This document shows positions 44,129 through 52,395 of a stretch of 64,000 nt of DNA, piece after piece. A program made the translations under genes and the position numbers. The DNA is from Patescibacteria group bacterium (GTDB taxonomy: Bacteria; Patescibacteriota; Gracilibacteria; UBA1369): positions 1-64,000 of the forward strand of contig CAUJCM010000004.1 of NCBI GenBank assembly GCA_963169655.1. Reading direction: 5' to 3'. Below the pieces are notes generated by a model. That model saw only the letters and a program-made list of their open reading frames with translations, was not told the origin of the DNA and did no database searches. How positions within the stretch are numbered: the first letter of the stretch is position 1; the number at the start of each line of letters is the position of its first letter.

Positions 44129-45503
44129 TTTTGATAATTTGTTGAGATAAATTAGTTATATCCCCTGCTCCAATTGATAAAATGGCTTTATAATTGGTAT
44201 AATTGTCTTTAATATATGCTAATGTTTTTTCGAAATTGTGGGTATTAATGGCTTTATTTTTACCATTTTTATTAATTTCTTTTACTAATATATCTGTATT
44301 TACTTTTTTGAGATCTTTTTGACTATCTCTGGTTTGATAAATATTGGGGATTAATACCTTATTGACTAGTTTAAAAGAATTTCCGAATTCTTTTAAAAAT
44401 AGATGTGTTCTTGAATATTGATGAGGTTGGAAAACTACTAATATATTAGCTTCCTTTCCAAAATAATCTCTTGCACCTTTTAAAGTTGCTTGTATTTCTG
44501 TTGGGGTATGACCATAATCATCGACTATGGTTGTGTTTTTAATTTTTCCAACAATTTCAAAACGTCTTGAGGCTCCTTTAAAATTTTTAATTTTTTTGAG
44601 TGAATGTTCTGGTTTTATTTTAAGCTGATTTGCTACAATAAGTGCGGCTACAGCATTGTATATATTATGTTGTCCAGGGATTTGTAATTGAATTAATATT
44701 TCTTTTTTATTTGGTAAAATAAGTTTATTTTTTCTAATTTGATAGTCGGCTTTTTTATTTTCTCCAAATTTAATAATTTTAAATTTAGGTTTGAGTGTTT
44801 TTAATAGTTTTTGAATGTTTTTATCATCAATATTAGCTACTAATAACCCATTTGATGATAATTTATTAATAAATTTTTCAAAACTCTTTAAATAATTTTT
44901 TTTATTTTTAAAGTAGTCTAAGTGTTCTGCTTCAATATTATTCAGGATGATAATTTGAGGACTATAATTTAAAAAGGCATCTTGATATTCACAAGATTCT
45001 AATACTAAATAATCACTTTTACCTTCTTTTTGATTCTGATGATTAAATTCTTTAATTAGACTGCCTACTATTACAGTGGGGTCTGATTTAGATTTGTTTA
45101 ACATTAATCCAAGTAGTGCAGTTGTAGTAGTTTTACCGTGTGTTCCACAGATTGAAATAGTTTTATAACTTTTCGTTAATTTACCTATGGCTTGAGGATA
45201 AGTTAAAATTGGAATTTTTCTTTTTATTGCTTCTTGGATTTCGATATTATCTTGGGGTATTGCTGTAGTGTGAATTACTAGATCTATTTTTGAGGTAATA
45301 TTTTTTGATGAGTGTGTTTGATGTATTTTAATGCCTTCTTGTTGTAGTAATTGTAGATTTTTACTTAAACTTTGATCAGACCCTGTAACTTTTTTACCTT
45401 GGTTATTGAGTAAACGAGCTAATGCACTTAAACCAATACCACCTATTCCAATTAAATAAATATTTTGATATTCTTGAAAGGAATTTAATTTGTTTGTTAT
45501 CAT
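44121..45503 (-). CDS. murC: UDP-N-acetylmuramate--L-alanine ligase
   Basis: First amino-acid-adding step of peptidoglycan synthesis. The 460-residue protein has the N-terminal Rossmann motif IGIGGIGLSALARLL, the ATP-binding CGTHGKTTTTALLG (about 119-132), NIEAEHLDYFKN, FKGASRRFE and DDYGHTPTEIQAT, and an FQPHQYSRTHLFL motif in the C-terminal domain. This shows that the cell makes its own peptidoglycan. Its ATG is separated by only 3 bp from the divergent FtsB-like ATG. Confidence 0.97.
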   Translation of the reverse strand: MITNKLNSFQEYQNIYLIGIGGIGLSALARLLNNQGKKVTGSDQSLSKNLQLLQQEGIKIHQTHSSKNITSKIDLVIHTTAIPQDNIEIQEAIKRKIPILTYPQAIGKLTKSYKTISICGTHGKTTTTALLGLMLNKSKSDPTVIVGSLIKEFNHQNQKEGKSDYLVLESCEYQDAFLNYSPQIIILNNIEAEHLDYFKNKKNYLKSFEKFINKLSSNGLLVANIDDKNIQKLLKTLKPKFKIIKFGENKKADYQIRKNKLILPNKKEILIQLQIPGQHNIYNAVAALIVANQLKIKPEHSLKKIKNFKGASRRFEIVGKIKNTTIVDDYGHTPTEIQATLKGARDYFGKEANILVVFQPHQYSRTHLFLKEFGNSFKLVNKVLIPNIYQTRDSQKDLKKVNTDILVKEINKNGKNKAINTHNFEKTLAYIKDNYTNYKAILSIGAGDITNLSQQIIKIK

Positions 45504-45506
45504 TGT

Positions 45507-45914
45507 ATGCTTATAAACTTCAATCCGACATCTAATGTAGCAAAATTGATTATAGTTGTGGAATTAATTTTAGTAATTTACTTGTTAAATACTTTAATTG
45601 TTTCTGTATATCGTGGTTATCAAATTGATAAAGTTATTAATTTATTTGAGACTGAGAATCGAAGAATTGAAGAAGATAACAGAAAAAAGACTGAAGATTT
45701 TGAATATTTCACTTCTCAAAATTATATTGATAAGATCGCTAAACAAAATTTGGGTTTAATTAATCCTGGTGAACAGGTTATTGTGCTTTCTTCACAAAAT
45801 TTACCAAAACCTGGCCAAATTTTATCTATTGAGGATGGTCCAGACAATGTTTTAGTTGATTTAGAAAATAAGGATAAATGGTGGTATTTTTTCTTTGACA
45901 GAACAGCAATTTAA
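45507..45914 (+). CDS. FtsB/DivIC-like septum protein
   Basis: A 135-residue single-pass membrane protein: a short cytosolic N-terminus, a membrane helix (about 14-36), a coiled coil (about 37-70, ENRRIEEDNRKKTEDFE), and the SQNYIDKIAKQNLGLINPGEQVI box that is the hallmark of FtsB/DivIC proteins, which bridge FtsQ and FtsL in the division complex. It starts 3 bp from the murC start on the other strand. The initiator tRNA gene follows by 22 bp. Confidence 0.82.
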   Translation: MLINFNPTSNVAKLIIVVELILVIYLLNTLIVSVYRGYQIDKVINLFETENRRIEEDNRKKTEDFEYFTSQNYIDKIAKQNLGLINPGEQVIVLSSQNLPKPGQILSIEDGPDNVLVDLENKDKWWYFFFDRTAI

Positions 45915-45936
45915 ATGTATTTTGCCTTTACTATTT

Positions 45937-46011
45937 AGCGGGGTAGAGCAGAGGCAGCTCGTCGGGCTCATAACCCGGAGGTCGGTGGTTCGAATCCACC
46001 CCCCGCAACCA
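45937..46011 (+). tRNA. Initiator tRNA-Met (anticodon CAT)
   Basis: The anticodon loop CTCATAA is flanked by the TCGGG/CCCGG stem with three consecutive G-C pairs, the initiator signature. Positions 1 and 72 are both A, leaving the mismatch expected of an initiator. The T-arm GGTGG-TTCGAAT-CCACC is perfect and CCA is encoded. The D-loop is two bases short, giving 75 nt. Confidence 0.9.
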
Positions 46012-46025
46012 ATATAATAAATAAT

Positions 46026-46053
46026 AACACCTTGATTGATTTAGGTGTTTTTT
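46026..46053 (+). terminator. Terminator between the two CAT tRNA genes
   Basis: AACACCT (46026-46032) pairs with AGGTGTT (46043-46049) around a 10-base loop, followed by TTTT. It ends the initiator-tRNA transcript just before the convergent tRNA gene. Confidence 0.7.
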
Positions 46054-46056
46054 AAA

Positions 46057-46133
46057 TGGTGGCTGGGGAGAGAATCGAACTCTCGACCTTGGGCTTATGA
46101 GTCCCACGCTCTAACCAACTGAGCTACCCAGCC
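46057..46133 (-). tRNA. tRNA with anticodon CAT, probably elongator Met
   Basis: On the minus strand it begins GGCTGGGTAGCTCAGTTGG and has anticodon loop CTCATAA, variable loop AGGTC, T-loop TTCGATT and an encoded CCA. The acceptor stem is fully paired, so it is not an initiator. The start and D-arm resemble elongator tRNA-Met; tRNA-Ile with lysidine-modified CAT cannot be excluded. Confidence 0.85.
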
Positions 46134-46228
46134 GTCGAATGTGAAGGTATTTTAGGAATTTTCTTTTAAAATTACAAGCTGATTGTGTTAATATTTTTGA
46201 GGTTGATTATTTTTTTAATAAAGTTTTG

Positions 46229-46708
46229 ATGTTTAAGAATTTTAAATATGTTTTAGTTTTGAAAGTTATTATTGGTATTCTTTTGCTGACTAATATACAT
46301 CCAATTTTTACTATTTTTGCAATACTTGGAGATATATTTTTAATATTAACTTTCAAAAATAGTTCTAAAAAATTAGAATTTAATAGTCTTATAAATAAAT
46401 TTTATTTGTTGAATCAGATTTCTTTTTTTATTTACCTTTTTATTTTTTCGTATGTTACTTTTCTCCCAATGAATTTAACTTTGTTTTTAATTGGAAATTT
46501 TATTTTGTTTTTTTTGGCGATTTATTTGGAAAAGGAGTTTGAATATTTTTTGAAAATTAATTTGTTTTTAATTTTTTCTGTATATTTATCAATGATTTTT
46601 TTATGTTTTGGTTTTTTGGTAGTTTTACCAATTTTAATATTTTGGTCTAGTGTATTAACTTTCTTAAACTTTTATTTTTATTTTTCTATTTTTAATAAAG
46701 CTAGATAA
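46229..46708 (+). CDS. Hypothetical polytopic membrane protein
   Basis: A 159-residue protein, almost entirely hydrophobic, with about five predicted membrane helices and short basic loops (KNSSKKLEF). I do not recognise a family. The ATG at 46229 is preferred over a TTG one codon earlier. Very high Phe, Leu and Ile content reflects both AT-rich DNA and membrane location. Its last 8 bp overlap the end of the convergent LCP gene. Confidence 0.6.
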   Translation: MFKNFKYVLVLKVIIGILLLTNIHPIFTIFAILGDIFLILTFKNSSKKLEFNSLINKFYLLNQISFFIYLFIFSYVTFLPMNLTLFLIGNFILFFLAIYLEKEFEYFLKINLFLIFSVYLSMIFLCFGFLVVLPILIFWSSVLTFLNFYFYFSIFNKAR

Positions 46709-47891
46709 TTTCTAAAATTTTGTTTTTGAAATCGATAAAATTTCCATTTTTAGGTAATAAAATGTATTGACCGGTTATACTTTTACTAGAATATAAATAA
46801 TTTTCATTGCTTAATATATTACCTGCGCTAATTGCAAAGTTTTTGTATTTTTTGTATTTATCTAACCCTTCAAACAAGTTGATATTTGTATCAATTTGAT
46901 TTGTGACTATTTGTAAAGTGGATATGTAAATATTTAAGTTGTTTATAAAATCTAATGTTTCAAATTTTTGTTTCATACCTATCATTATTTCTTGTTGTCT
47001 TTTACTTCTATCAAAATCGCTACTACTATTTCTACTTCTTGCATATTCTAGTGCTTCAATACTATTTAGTTTCTGTATACCTTTTTCAAAAGTTATTGTC
47101 TTTATGCCACCATTATTAGTTGGATAAGAAGTGTCTTTTAAGGTTTTTGAGACATTAATTTCTATTCCACCAATCAAATCTATAATCTGATAAAAAGTTG
47201 AAAAATCTATGACTGCGTATTTATTTAATTTGAGCCCAGTAATTTCTTGAATTTTGTCTTTTAATACATCAATTCCATATAACTTGTAATATTCATTAAT
47301 TTTTCTCCCTTCAACATATAAATCTCTTGGAAGACTTAAAAGAGTAATTTTTTGTCTTTCTTGGTTTACTATTACTATTTGAATACTATCAGTTAAATTT
47401 TGATTAATTCCTAAGATTAAATATAGATCAAGATTTTCACTGATTTTGTTCAATTGGTCATTTATTTTATTCTCATTTTTTATTTTACTTAATTCGGTGT
47501 TTTGGTTATTTAATTTTTGATTTAACGAATTATTATTGTCTATTAAATTTTTTCTTTCATTGTCCAAATAACTCTGATAGTTAAGAATATTTGCTTGTAA
47601 ATCTTTTTGATTTTGTATTTCTTTTTGGAAATTTAAATATAGATTTTTTATGGTTTCTGAATTTAACTGATTATCGAAATTTGTTGATTGTAGTTGAATA
47701 TTAAGTATTTCATTTTGTTCTTTTAAAGAGCCTACTTCTGAAATTAAAGTATTTATTTTTTGATTATTGGTAGATTGAATAGAATTAGAAAATTTGAGGT
47801 ACAAGGCAATAGATCCAATATTAATTAGTGTAATGACTAAAATAATATAGATATGAAGTTTTATTTTCTTTATTTGTTTTTTTATTTTCAT
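46701..47891 (-). CDS. LytR-CpsA-Psr (LCP) glycopolymer ligase
   Basis: LCP enzymes transfer lipid-linked glycopolymers to peptidoglycan at the outer face of the membrane. The 396-residue protein has a basic cytosolic tip, one membrane segment (about 13-33), a long periplasmic-type coiled coil (about 38-145), and the LCP domain: GINQNLTDSIQIV, LLSLPRDLYVE, YAVIDFSTFYQIIDLIGGIEI, and the Arg-rich ALEYARSRNSSSDFDRSKRQQEI pyrophosphate-binding box. It is separated by one base from the T4SS-like ATPase gene upstream. With the TagA-like and GT4 genes it implies wall-attached glycopolymers. Confidence 0.9.
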   Translation of the reverse strand: MKIKKQIKKIKLHIYIILVITLINIGSIALYLKFSNSIQSTNNQKINTLISEVGSLKEQNEILNIQLQSTNFDNQLNSETIKNLYLNFQKEIQNQKDLQANILNYQSYLDNERKNLIDNNNSLNQKLNNQNTELSKIKNENKINDQLNKISENLDLYLILGINQNLTDSIQIVIVNQERQKITLLSLPRDLYVEGRKINEYYKLYGIDVLKDKIQEITGLKLNKYAVIDFSTFYQIIDLIGGIEINVSKTLKDTSYPTNNGGIKTITFEKGIQKLNSIEALEYARSRNSSSDFDRSKRQQEIMIGMKQKFETLDFINNLNIYISTLQIVTNQIDTNINLFEGLDKYKKYKNFAISAGNILSNENYLYSSKSITGQYILLPKNGNFIDFKNKILEII

Positions 47892-47892
47892 T

Positions 47893-50430
47893 TTAAACGT
47901 CGATTCCTATTCTTGCCTTAATTTCTTGATCAACAAATTCTTTTTTTCTTCCGTATTTTATACGGGAATATTGTGTAACTATTTCTCCAATTTTTTTACT
48001 TGATCCTGACATATCATAAATTGTTTCAAGAGAGAAAGGTCTGGAAGTTGTATTTTTAATATTTAATTTAATATAAGCTTTGTAATTTGCTATTGAGATA
48101 ATATCTTGTTCACTTAAAATTGGAGCATATTCCTTTGCGAGGTATTCACCATCATCTGCACCAACTTTAAATGACATCATTGTACCTACGTTACCAAATA
48201 CGGCATCCCTAATAGTTGTGTCTTGTTTCTTTTCTAGTTGCTTTATATATTGATTTGCCATAATTAAAGCTAGCCTATATTTACGAGCTTCTGAAAGTAT
48301 TGATGCAAAACTGTCAGTCGCAAAATTTTGAAACTCATCTACATATAAATAGAAGTCTTTTCTTTCTGATTCATCAATATCCACACGACTCATGGCTGCC
48401 ATTTGTAAACGTGCTACTATCACGAGACCCAATAATTGTGTATTTAAATCCCCTATTTTACCTTTAGATAAATTAATTAAAAGTACCTTTTGTTCATCCA
48501 TTACTTTTCTAAAGTTGAAAGCAGATTTAGTTTGTCCAATTGTATTTCTCATAATTGAGTTTGTAATAAATGGACCAAACTTTGATGAAAAATATGGTAT
48601 CATTTCTTGTCTTTCACGATCTCCAGTATTTGCATATTCATGTTCCCAGAATGATCTTACAACTGGATTTTTGGCTTTTGACACTTTGTATTTCATAAAT
48701 TCATCATCTACGAATATTCTTGGAACATCAATTAATGTAGCTCCTTCATCTGGGTCTTCCATTAATGTCAAACAGGCATTTCTGAAGTAATGTTGTATAC
48801 GAGGTCCAAATATTTCATCACCAAATAATTTAATAAATATTTCAGTTGCTTGACTAGATGCCATATCCATCTCCTCAGGCGTATTTGCTTCTAAGATATT
48901 TAAACCCATTGGTCTTTCAGTGTCTGAAGGATTGAATATAATAGTATCTTTAGCTCTTTCTTTTGGAACGAAAGTAATTAATTCTTCAATTAAATCTCCA
49001 TGTGGGTCAATAACGCTTAATCCATCACCATTTTGAATGTCTTGTCTCGCTAAGTAACTTAGAAATACTGATTTTCCAGATCCTGACTTACCAATACAAT
49101 AATGATGTCTTGTCCTATCATTTCTTAGCATACGAATTTCCTTTTTGACCCCTCTATAGACATTATAACCAAGTAATACTCCTTCTGTTGGTAAGTCTAC
49201 TGGCGCTGGGAGTACTTTATATGGGAGCCAGTTGATAGTTGGAGCGTGGTTGTATCTGCTATGAGGTAAATGATAAATAGAAGATATTTCTTCTGGACCT
49301 AGCATATCTTGTTTTTCTCCTAGTGGGCCAATTGAACTTGTACTCCAAGCTTTTGTGTTGATTAGTCTATTTTGGTAATTAAATTCCATTATCTTATTAT
49401 TTATTATATCTAATGGAATTACTCGCCTTGCTTGAAATGTATTTGAAGATTCGTCTTTAAACATACTAAATGCTAAATTTACACTATTAGTAATTTGTTC
49501 TGCACGATACATTTGTTTAGCAGAAGCGAATACTCTAACAATAGTATGGAATAGTGGCTGTGATGCTTTTTCCCCCATTTTTTTTGATCTTTCTTCTAAT
49601 GGTTGTAACATACGAACAAAACCAGTATCTCCTGCAGGTTTATCTTTGATGATTTTGTCATAACCAAAAAATATTCCAACAATTATATTATTTAAGAATC
49701 CTAGCCCTGGGATATTGAATTTTTTAATTTCCTGTCCTTTGAATAATATGGAAGCCTTTTTTTCAATTATTCTATTATATTTAGTACTTCTTGCGGGCTG
49801 TAATATTACTTGTATTCCTGCTTGTTCATCGTCTTCTAATTTAGAGAAGATATTTGTTAAATCATTGAGAGGGTCGTTTTCAAGATTTTTATAGGTTTTA
49901 AATGGAAACCAATAATCTTTGGTCAAGTACATGAAGTACATTCTTAATTTATGGTTCGGGCTTTTAAGTGGATATTTTTCAACTGGAATAATATCTGCAC
50001 TTGAATAATATGCAGTTATTTGTTTTTCCATCAATTCTTTATATTCTTGTGGAACAACAACATAAAAATCTATTATTTTTTTATGTGCTACTATTTCTAA
50101 TGAAATAATATCGGATCTGAAGAAAAATGTTTTGATTCTATTTGATAAACTCAATTCAGAAATTTCATGTATATTCCTATAAAATTGTTCCATTATCCCA
50201 ATTTTTTCTTTGAAGTCTTTTTCTTCTTTTTTTTCATTGTCTTTTTGAGAATCTTCTCTTGGAATACGTATTTGTAAATAAGCTAGTTTTTTATTTCTCC
50301 ATAAAATATAAAAAAATCTTATATAATCTATAATGATTCTAAGTAAGAACAAACCAAATATTACCCAGATTAGTAGGTTTAAATACCCGTAATTATCTCC
50401 GCTTTGTATTTGAGTAATGGGATTTATCAT
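47893..50430 (-). CDS. T4SS-like VirB4/TraD-type ATPase (copy 1)
   Basis: An 845-residue membrane-anchored ATPase. One or two N-terminal hydrophobic segments (about 15-45) precede a poorly conserved middle and a FtsK/HerA-like motor: Walker A GKSGSGKS (near 450), DPHGDLIEE, the Walker B YVDEFQNFA (near 695), and a NLSKGKIGDLNTQLLG motif before it. This is the family of VirB4/TraD/TraG-type T4SS ATPases widespread in CPR genomes. It is paralogous to the gene at 60776-63298. No other conjugation gene is adjacent, so a role in DNA uptake, secretion or pili is open. Confidence 0.82.
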   Translation of the reverse strand: MINPITQIQSGDNYGYLNLLIWVIFGLFLLRIIIDYIRFFYILWRNKKLAYLQIRIPREDSQKDNEKKEEKDFKEKIGIMEQFYRNIHEISELSLSNRIKTFFFRSDIISLEIVAHKKIIDFYVVVPQEYKELMEKQITAYYSSADIIPVEKYPLKSPNHKLRMYFMYLTKDYWFPFKTYKNLENDPLNDLTNIFSKLEDDEQAGIQVILQPARSTKYNRIIEKKASILFKGQEIKKFNIPGLGFLNNIIVGIFFGYDKIIKDKPAGDTGFVRMLQPLEERSKKMGEKASQPLFHTIVRVFASAKQMYRAEQITNSVNLAFSMFKDESSNTFQARRVIPLDIINNKIMEFNYQNRLINTKAWSTSSIGPLGEKQDMLGPEEISSIYHLPHSRYNHAPTINWLPYKVLPAPVDLPTEGVLLGYNVYRGVKKEIRMLRNDRTRHHYCIGKSGSGKSVFLSYLARQDIQNGDGLSVIDPHGDLIEELITFVPKERAKDTIIFNPSDTERPMGLNILEANTPEEMDMASSQATEIFIKLFGDEIFGPRIQHYFRNACLTLMEDPDEGATLIDVPRIFVDDEFMKYKVSKAKNPVVRSFWEHEYANTGDRERQEMIPYFSSKFGPFITNSIMRNTIGQTKSAFNFRKVMDEQKVLLINLSKGKIGDLNTQLLGLVIVARLQMAAMSRVDIDESERKDFYLYVDEFQNFATDSFASILSEARKYRLALIMANQYIKQLEKKQDTTIRDAVFGNVGTMMSFKVGADDGEYLAKEYAPILSEQDIISIANYKAYIKLNIKNTTSRPFSLETIYDMSGSSKKIGEIVTQYSRIKYGRKKEFVDQEIKARIGIDV

Positions 50431-50450
50431 ATTTATTATTTAATCTTTTT

Positions 50451-50456
50451 ATTATA
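50451..50456 (-). promoter_or_regulatory. Extended -10 for ATPase copy 1
   Basis: On the minus strand TGATATAAT precedes the ATG at 50430 by 20 bp. The same TTATGATATAAT string occurs in the two divergent promoters near 55.2 kb. Confidence 0.5.
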
Positions 50457-50461
50457 TCATA

Positions 50462-50507
50462 AAATAAGGCTTTTTCATTGTGAAAGTCTATGAAATAAGC
50501 CTTATTT
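50462..50507 (-). terminator. Terminator hairpin after glyS
   Basis: AAATAAGGCTT (50462-50472) pairs perfectly with AAGCCTTATTT (50497-50507), continued inward by TTTCAT/ATGAAA with one bulged T and an 11-base loop. On the minus strand the stem ends in TTATTTTATG, a modest U-tract. It separates glyS from the ATPase gene. Confidence 0.65.
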
Positions 50508-50529
50508 AATTACTATTTATTGCTAAAAA

Positions 50530-51960
50530 TTATTTTTGATTTGTAATTCTTAAATTTAAGTAACTTTTTAAGTCTGAGATAGCGATTCTTTCTTGTTGCA
50601 TACTATCTCTATCTCTTACTGTAACTGATTGATCGTTATTAGTCTCATAATCATAAGTAATACAATATGGAGTACCTATTTCATCTTGTCTTCTATATCT
50701 TTTTCCAATTGATCCACTAGTATCAAAATCAACTCTAAAGTCTTTTGATAAATTTTTAGCTAATTCTTCAGCTTGATCATTAAGCTTGTTTACTAATGGC
50801 AATACTGCAACTGTCATTGGGGCGACTAATGGATGAAGATGTAAAACAATACGATCTTCTTCATTTTCCATCTTTTCTTCATGATATGCACTTAGTAATA
50901 TTGCCAAAACTAATCTTTCTAAACCATAACTTGGCTCTATTACATGTGGGATAAACTTTTTATTGGTATATGGGTCTAAATATGTGAGATCTGAATCTGA
51001 ATTATTTTGATGTTGTGATAAATCATAATCAGTTCGATAAGCTGCGGCAGCACATAATTCAGCCCAACCAAAAGGATATTCAAACTCTAAATCTGTTGTA
51101 CCTTTTGAGTAATGGGATAATTCTTCACTACTATGATCTCTAAATCTTAATTTATTTGGATTAATGCCTAATAAATTTGTAGCAAAATTATGAGTTGTTT
51201 CTTTCCAGTCTCTGAGTAGATCTTTCCAGTCATTTTCTTCTGGGTTGAAAAAGTATTCTATTTCCATTTGTTCAAATTCTCTTGTTCTATAAATAAAATT
51301 TCCCGGCGTGATTTCATTTCTAAATGCTTTTCCAATTTGAGCTATTCCGAAAGGTAATTTTTTGCGAGTTGTATTTAAAACATTTTTAAAATTGATAAAA
51401 ATGCCCTGTGCAGTTTCAGGTCTGAGATAGATATCACGAGTTTCACCTTCTACCACTCCTTGCTGTGTTTTAAACATCAAATTAAATGCCTTTGGTTCTG
51501 TCCAATCACATTTACTACAATTTGGACATTTTATTTGATTTTTATTGATAAAATCTAATAAATCTTTTGGTGGTGTTTTTTCTCCTGCCCAATTATTTGG
51601 TAATTGATCTGATTTATTTTCGTGAATCCAATTCTCAATTAATTTATCTGCTCTTTCACGAGATTTACAGTTTTTACAATCCATTAATGGATCTGAAAAA
51701 TTGCTAATATGCCCGGATACTTCCCATACTTTTGGATTAAGTAAAATCGATGAGTCTAGTCCCACAATGTCTAGTCTTTCTTCCACCATTGTTTTCCACC
51801 AAAGATCTTTAATATTTTTTTTGAGTTGTGCACCTAGAGGACCATAGTCCCAAGAGTTAGCAAGCCCTCCATAAATTTCTGAACCTGGATAGATAATTCC
51901 TCTTCTTTTACATAAGGATATTATTTTCTCCATTGTATTATTTTTTTCTATTTTACTCAT
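50530..51960 (-). CDS. glyS: Glycyl-tRNA synthetase (dimeric type)
   Basis: Class II alpha2-type GlyRS, 476 residues. Features: RRGIIYPGSEIYGGLANSWDYGPLG at the N-terminus, an inserted zinc-like segment with CxxC pairs (CKNCKSRERADK, CPNCSKCDW), motif 2 FRNEITPGNFIYRTREFEQMEIEYF, and motif 3 HVIEPSYGLERLVLAIL. The C-terminal anticodon domain contains PLVAPMTVAVLPL. This is the eukaryote/archaea/Gram-positive type, usual in CPR, not the alpha2beta2 form. Confidence 0.97.
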   Translation of the reverse strand: MSKIEKNNTMEKIISLCKRRGIIYPGSEIYGGLANSWDYGPLGAQLKKNIKDLWWKTMVEERLDIVGLDSSILLNPKVWEVSGHISNFSDPLMDCKNCKSRERADKLIENWIHENKSDQLPNNWAGEKTPPKDLLDFINKNQIKCPNCSKCDWTEPKAFNLMFKTQQGVVEGETRDIYLRPETAQGIFINFKNVLNTTRKKLPFGIAQIGKAFRNEITPGNFIYRTREFEQMEIEYFFNPEENDWKDLLRDWKETTHNFATNLLGINPNKLRFRDHSSEELSHYSKGTTDLEFEYPFGWAELCAAAAYRTDYDLSQHQNNSDSDLTYLDPYTNKKFIPHVIEPSYGLERLVLAILLSAYHEEKMENEEDRIVLHLHPLVAPMTVAVLPLVNKLNDQAEELAKNLSKDFRVDFDTSGSIGKRYRRQDEIGTPYCITYDYETNNDQSVTVRDRDSMQQERIAISDLKSYLNLRITNQK

Positions 51961-51965
51961 AATGA

Positions 51966-52229
51966 TTATTTTGATTTATTCTTATTTCTCCAGTCTAACA
52001 TTGCATTAGTTAATATACTCATTAAACTTTCAGCTGTTTGGTGACTTAAATTGATTCTATTAGTTAATTTTATTGTTAGTGGGTTTTGATTTGGAAGCAT
52101 ATAACCGAAGTCTAAAATTACTTCGTTTTGATTTACGTGAATAGATACGGCATTGGAATAACTTCCTTGCTCAATATTTTGGTCTATTTTTAAATTTATT
52201 TGTTTTGAATCTTTGTGATTATTGTCCAT
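51966..52229 (-). CDS. DUF3467 protein
   Basis: An 87-residue protein that fits DUF3467: two strands with YSNAVSIHVNQNEVILDFGY, a LPNQNPLTIKLTNRINLSHQTAESLMSIL middle and a C-terminal helix ending in Lys. Function is unknown. It starts 18 bp upstream of an 11-bp inverted repeat, in a divergent gap shared with the OmpR-like gene, and ends 5 bp before glyS, so it leads that transcript. Confidence 0.85.
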   Translation of the reverse strand: MDNNHKDSKQINLKIDQNIEQGSYSNAVSIHVNQNEVILDFGYMLPNQNPLTIKLTNRINLSHQTAESLMSILTNAMLDWRNKNKSK

Positions 52230-52247
52230 TTATTATATTTTATTTGA

Positions 52248-52271
52248 CTGTTGTCCAATTTTGGACAACAG
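52248..52271. promoter_or_regulatory. Perfect inverted repeat, candidate operator
   Basis: CTGTTGTCCAA (52248-52258) and TTGGACAACAG (52261-52271) form a perfect 11-bp inverted repeat with a 2-bp centre, 18 bp upstream of the DUF3467 start and in the gap before the divergent OmpR-like gene. A dyad this perfect with G/C content in an AT-rich gap fits the binding site of a dimeric regulator. Confidence 0.6.
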
Positions 52272-52374
52272 AATTTTATTGTAGAATTTGCTTTTTGGCT
52301 AGCTGAAAATTCTGTTATTAGTTTTTTGACTGATTAGACTTTGGGTAAGTTAAAGTTATTGTATTTGATGTTTT

Positions 52375-52380
52375 TATAAT
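52375..52380 (+). promoter_or_regulatory. -10 box for the OmpR-like gene
   Basis: TATAAT, 15 bp before the ATG at 52396, giving a leader of about eight bases. No convincing -35 at the usual distance. Confidence 0.45.
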
Positions 52381-52395
52381 TTAACTTAAATTCCG

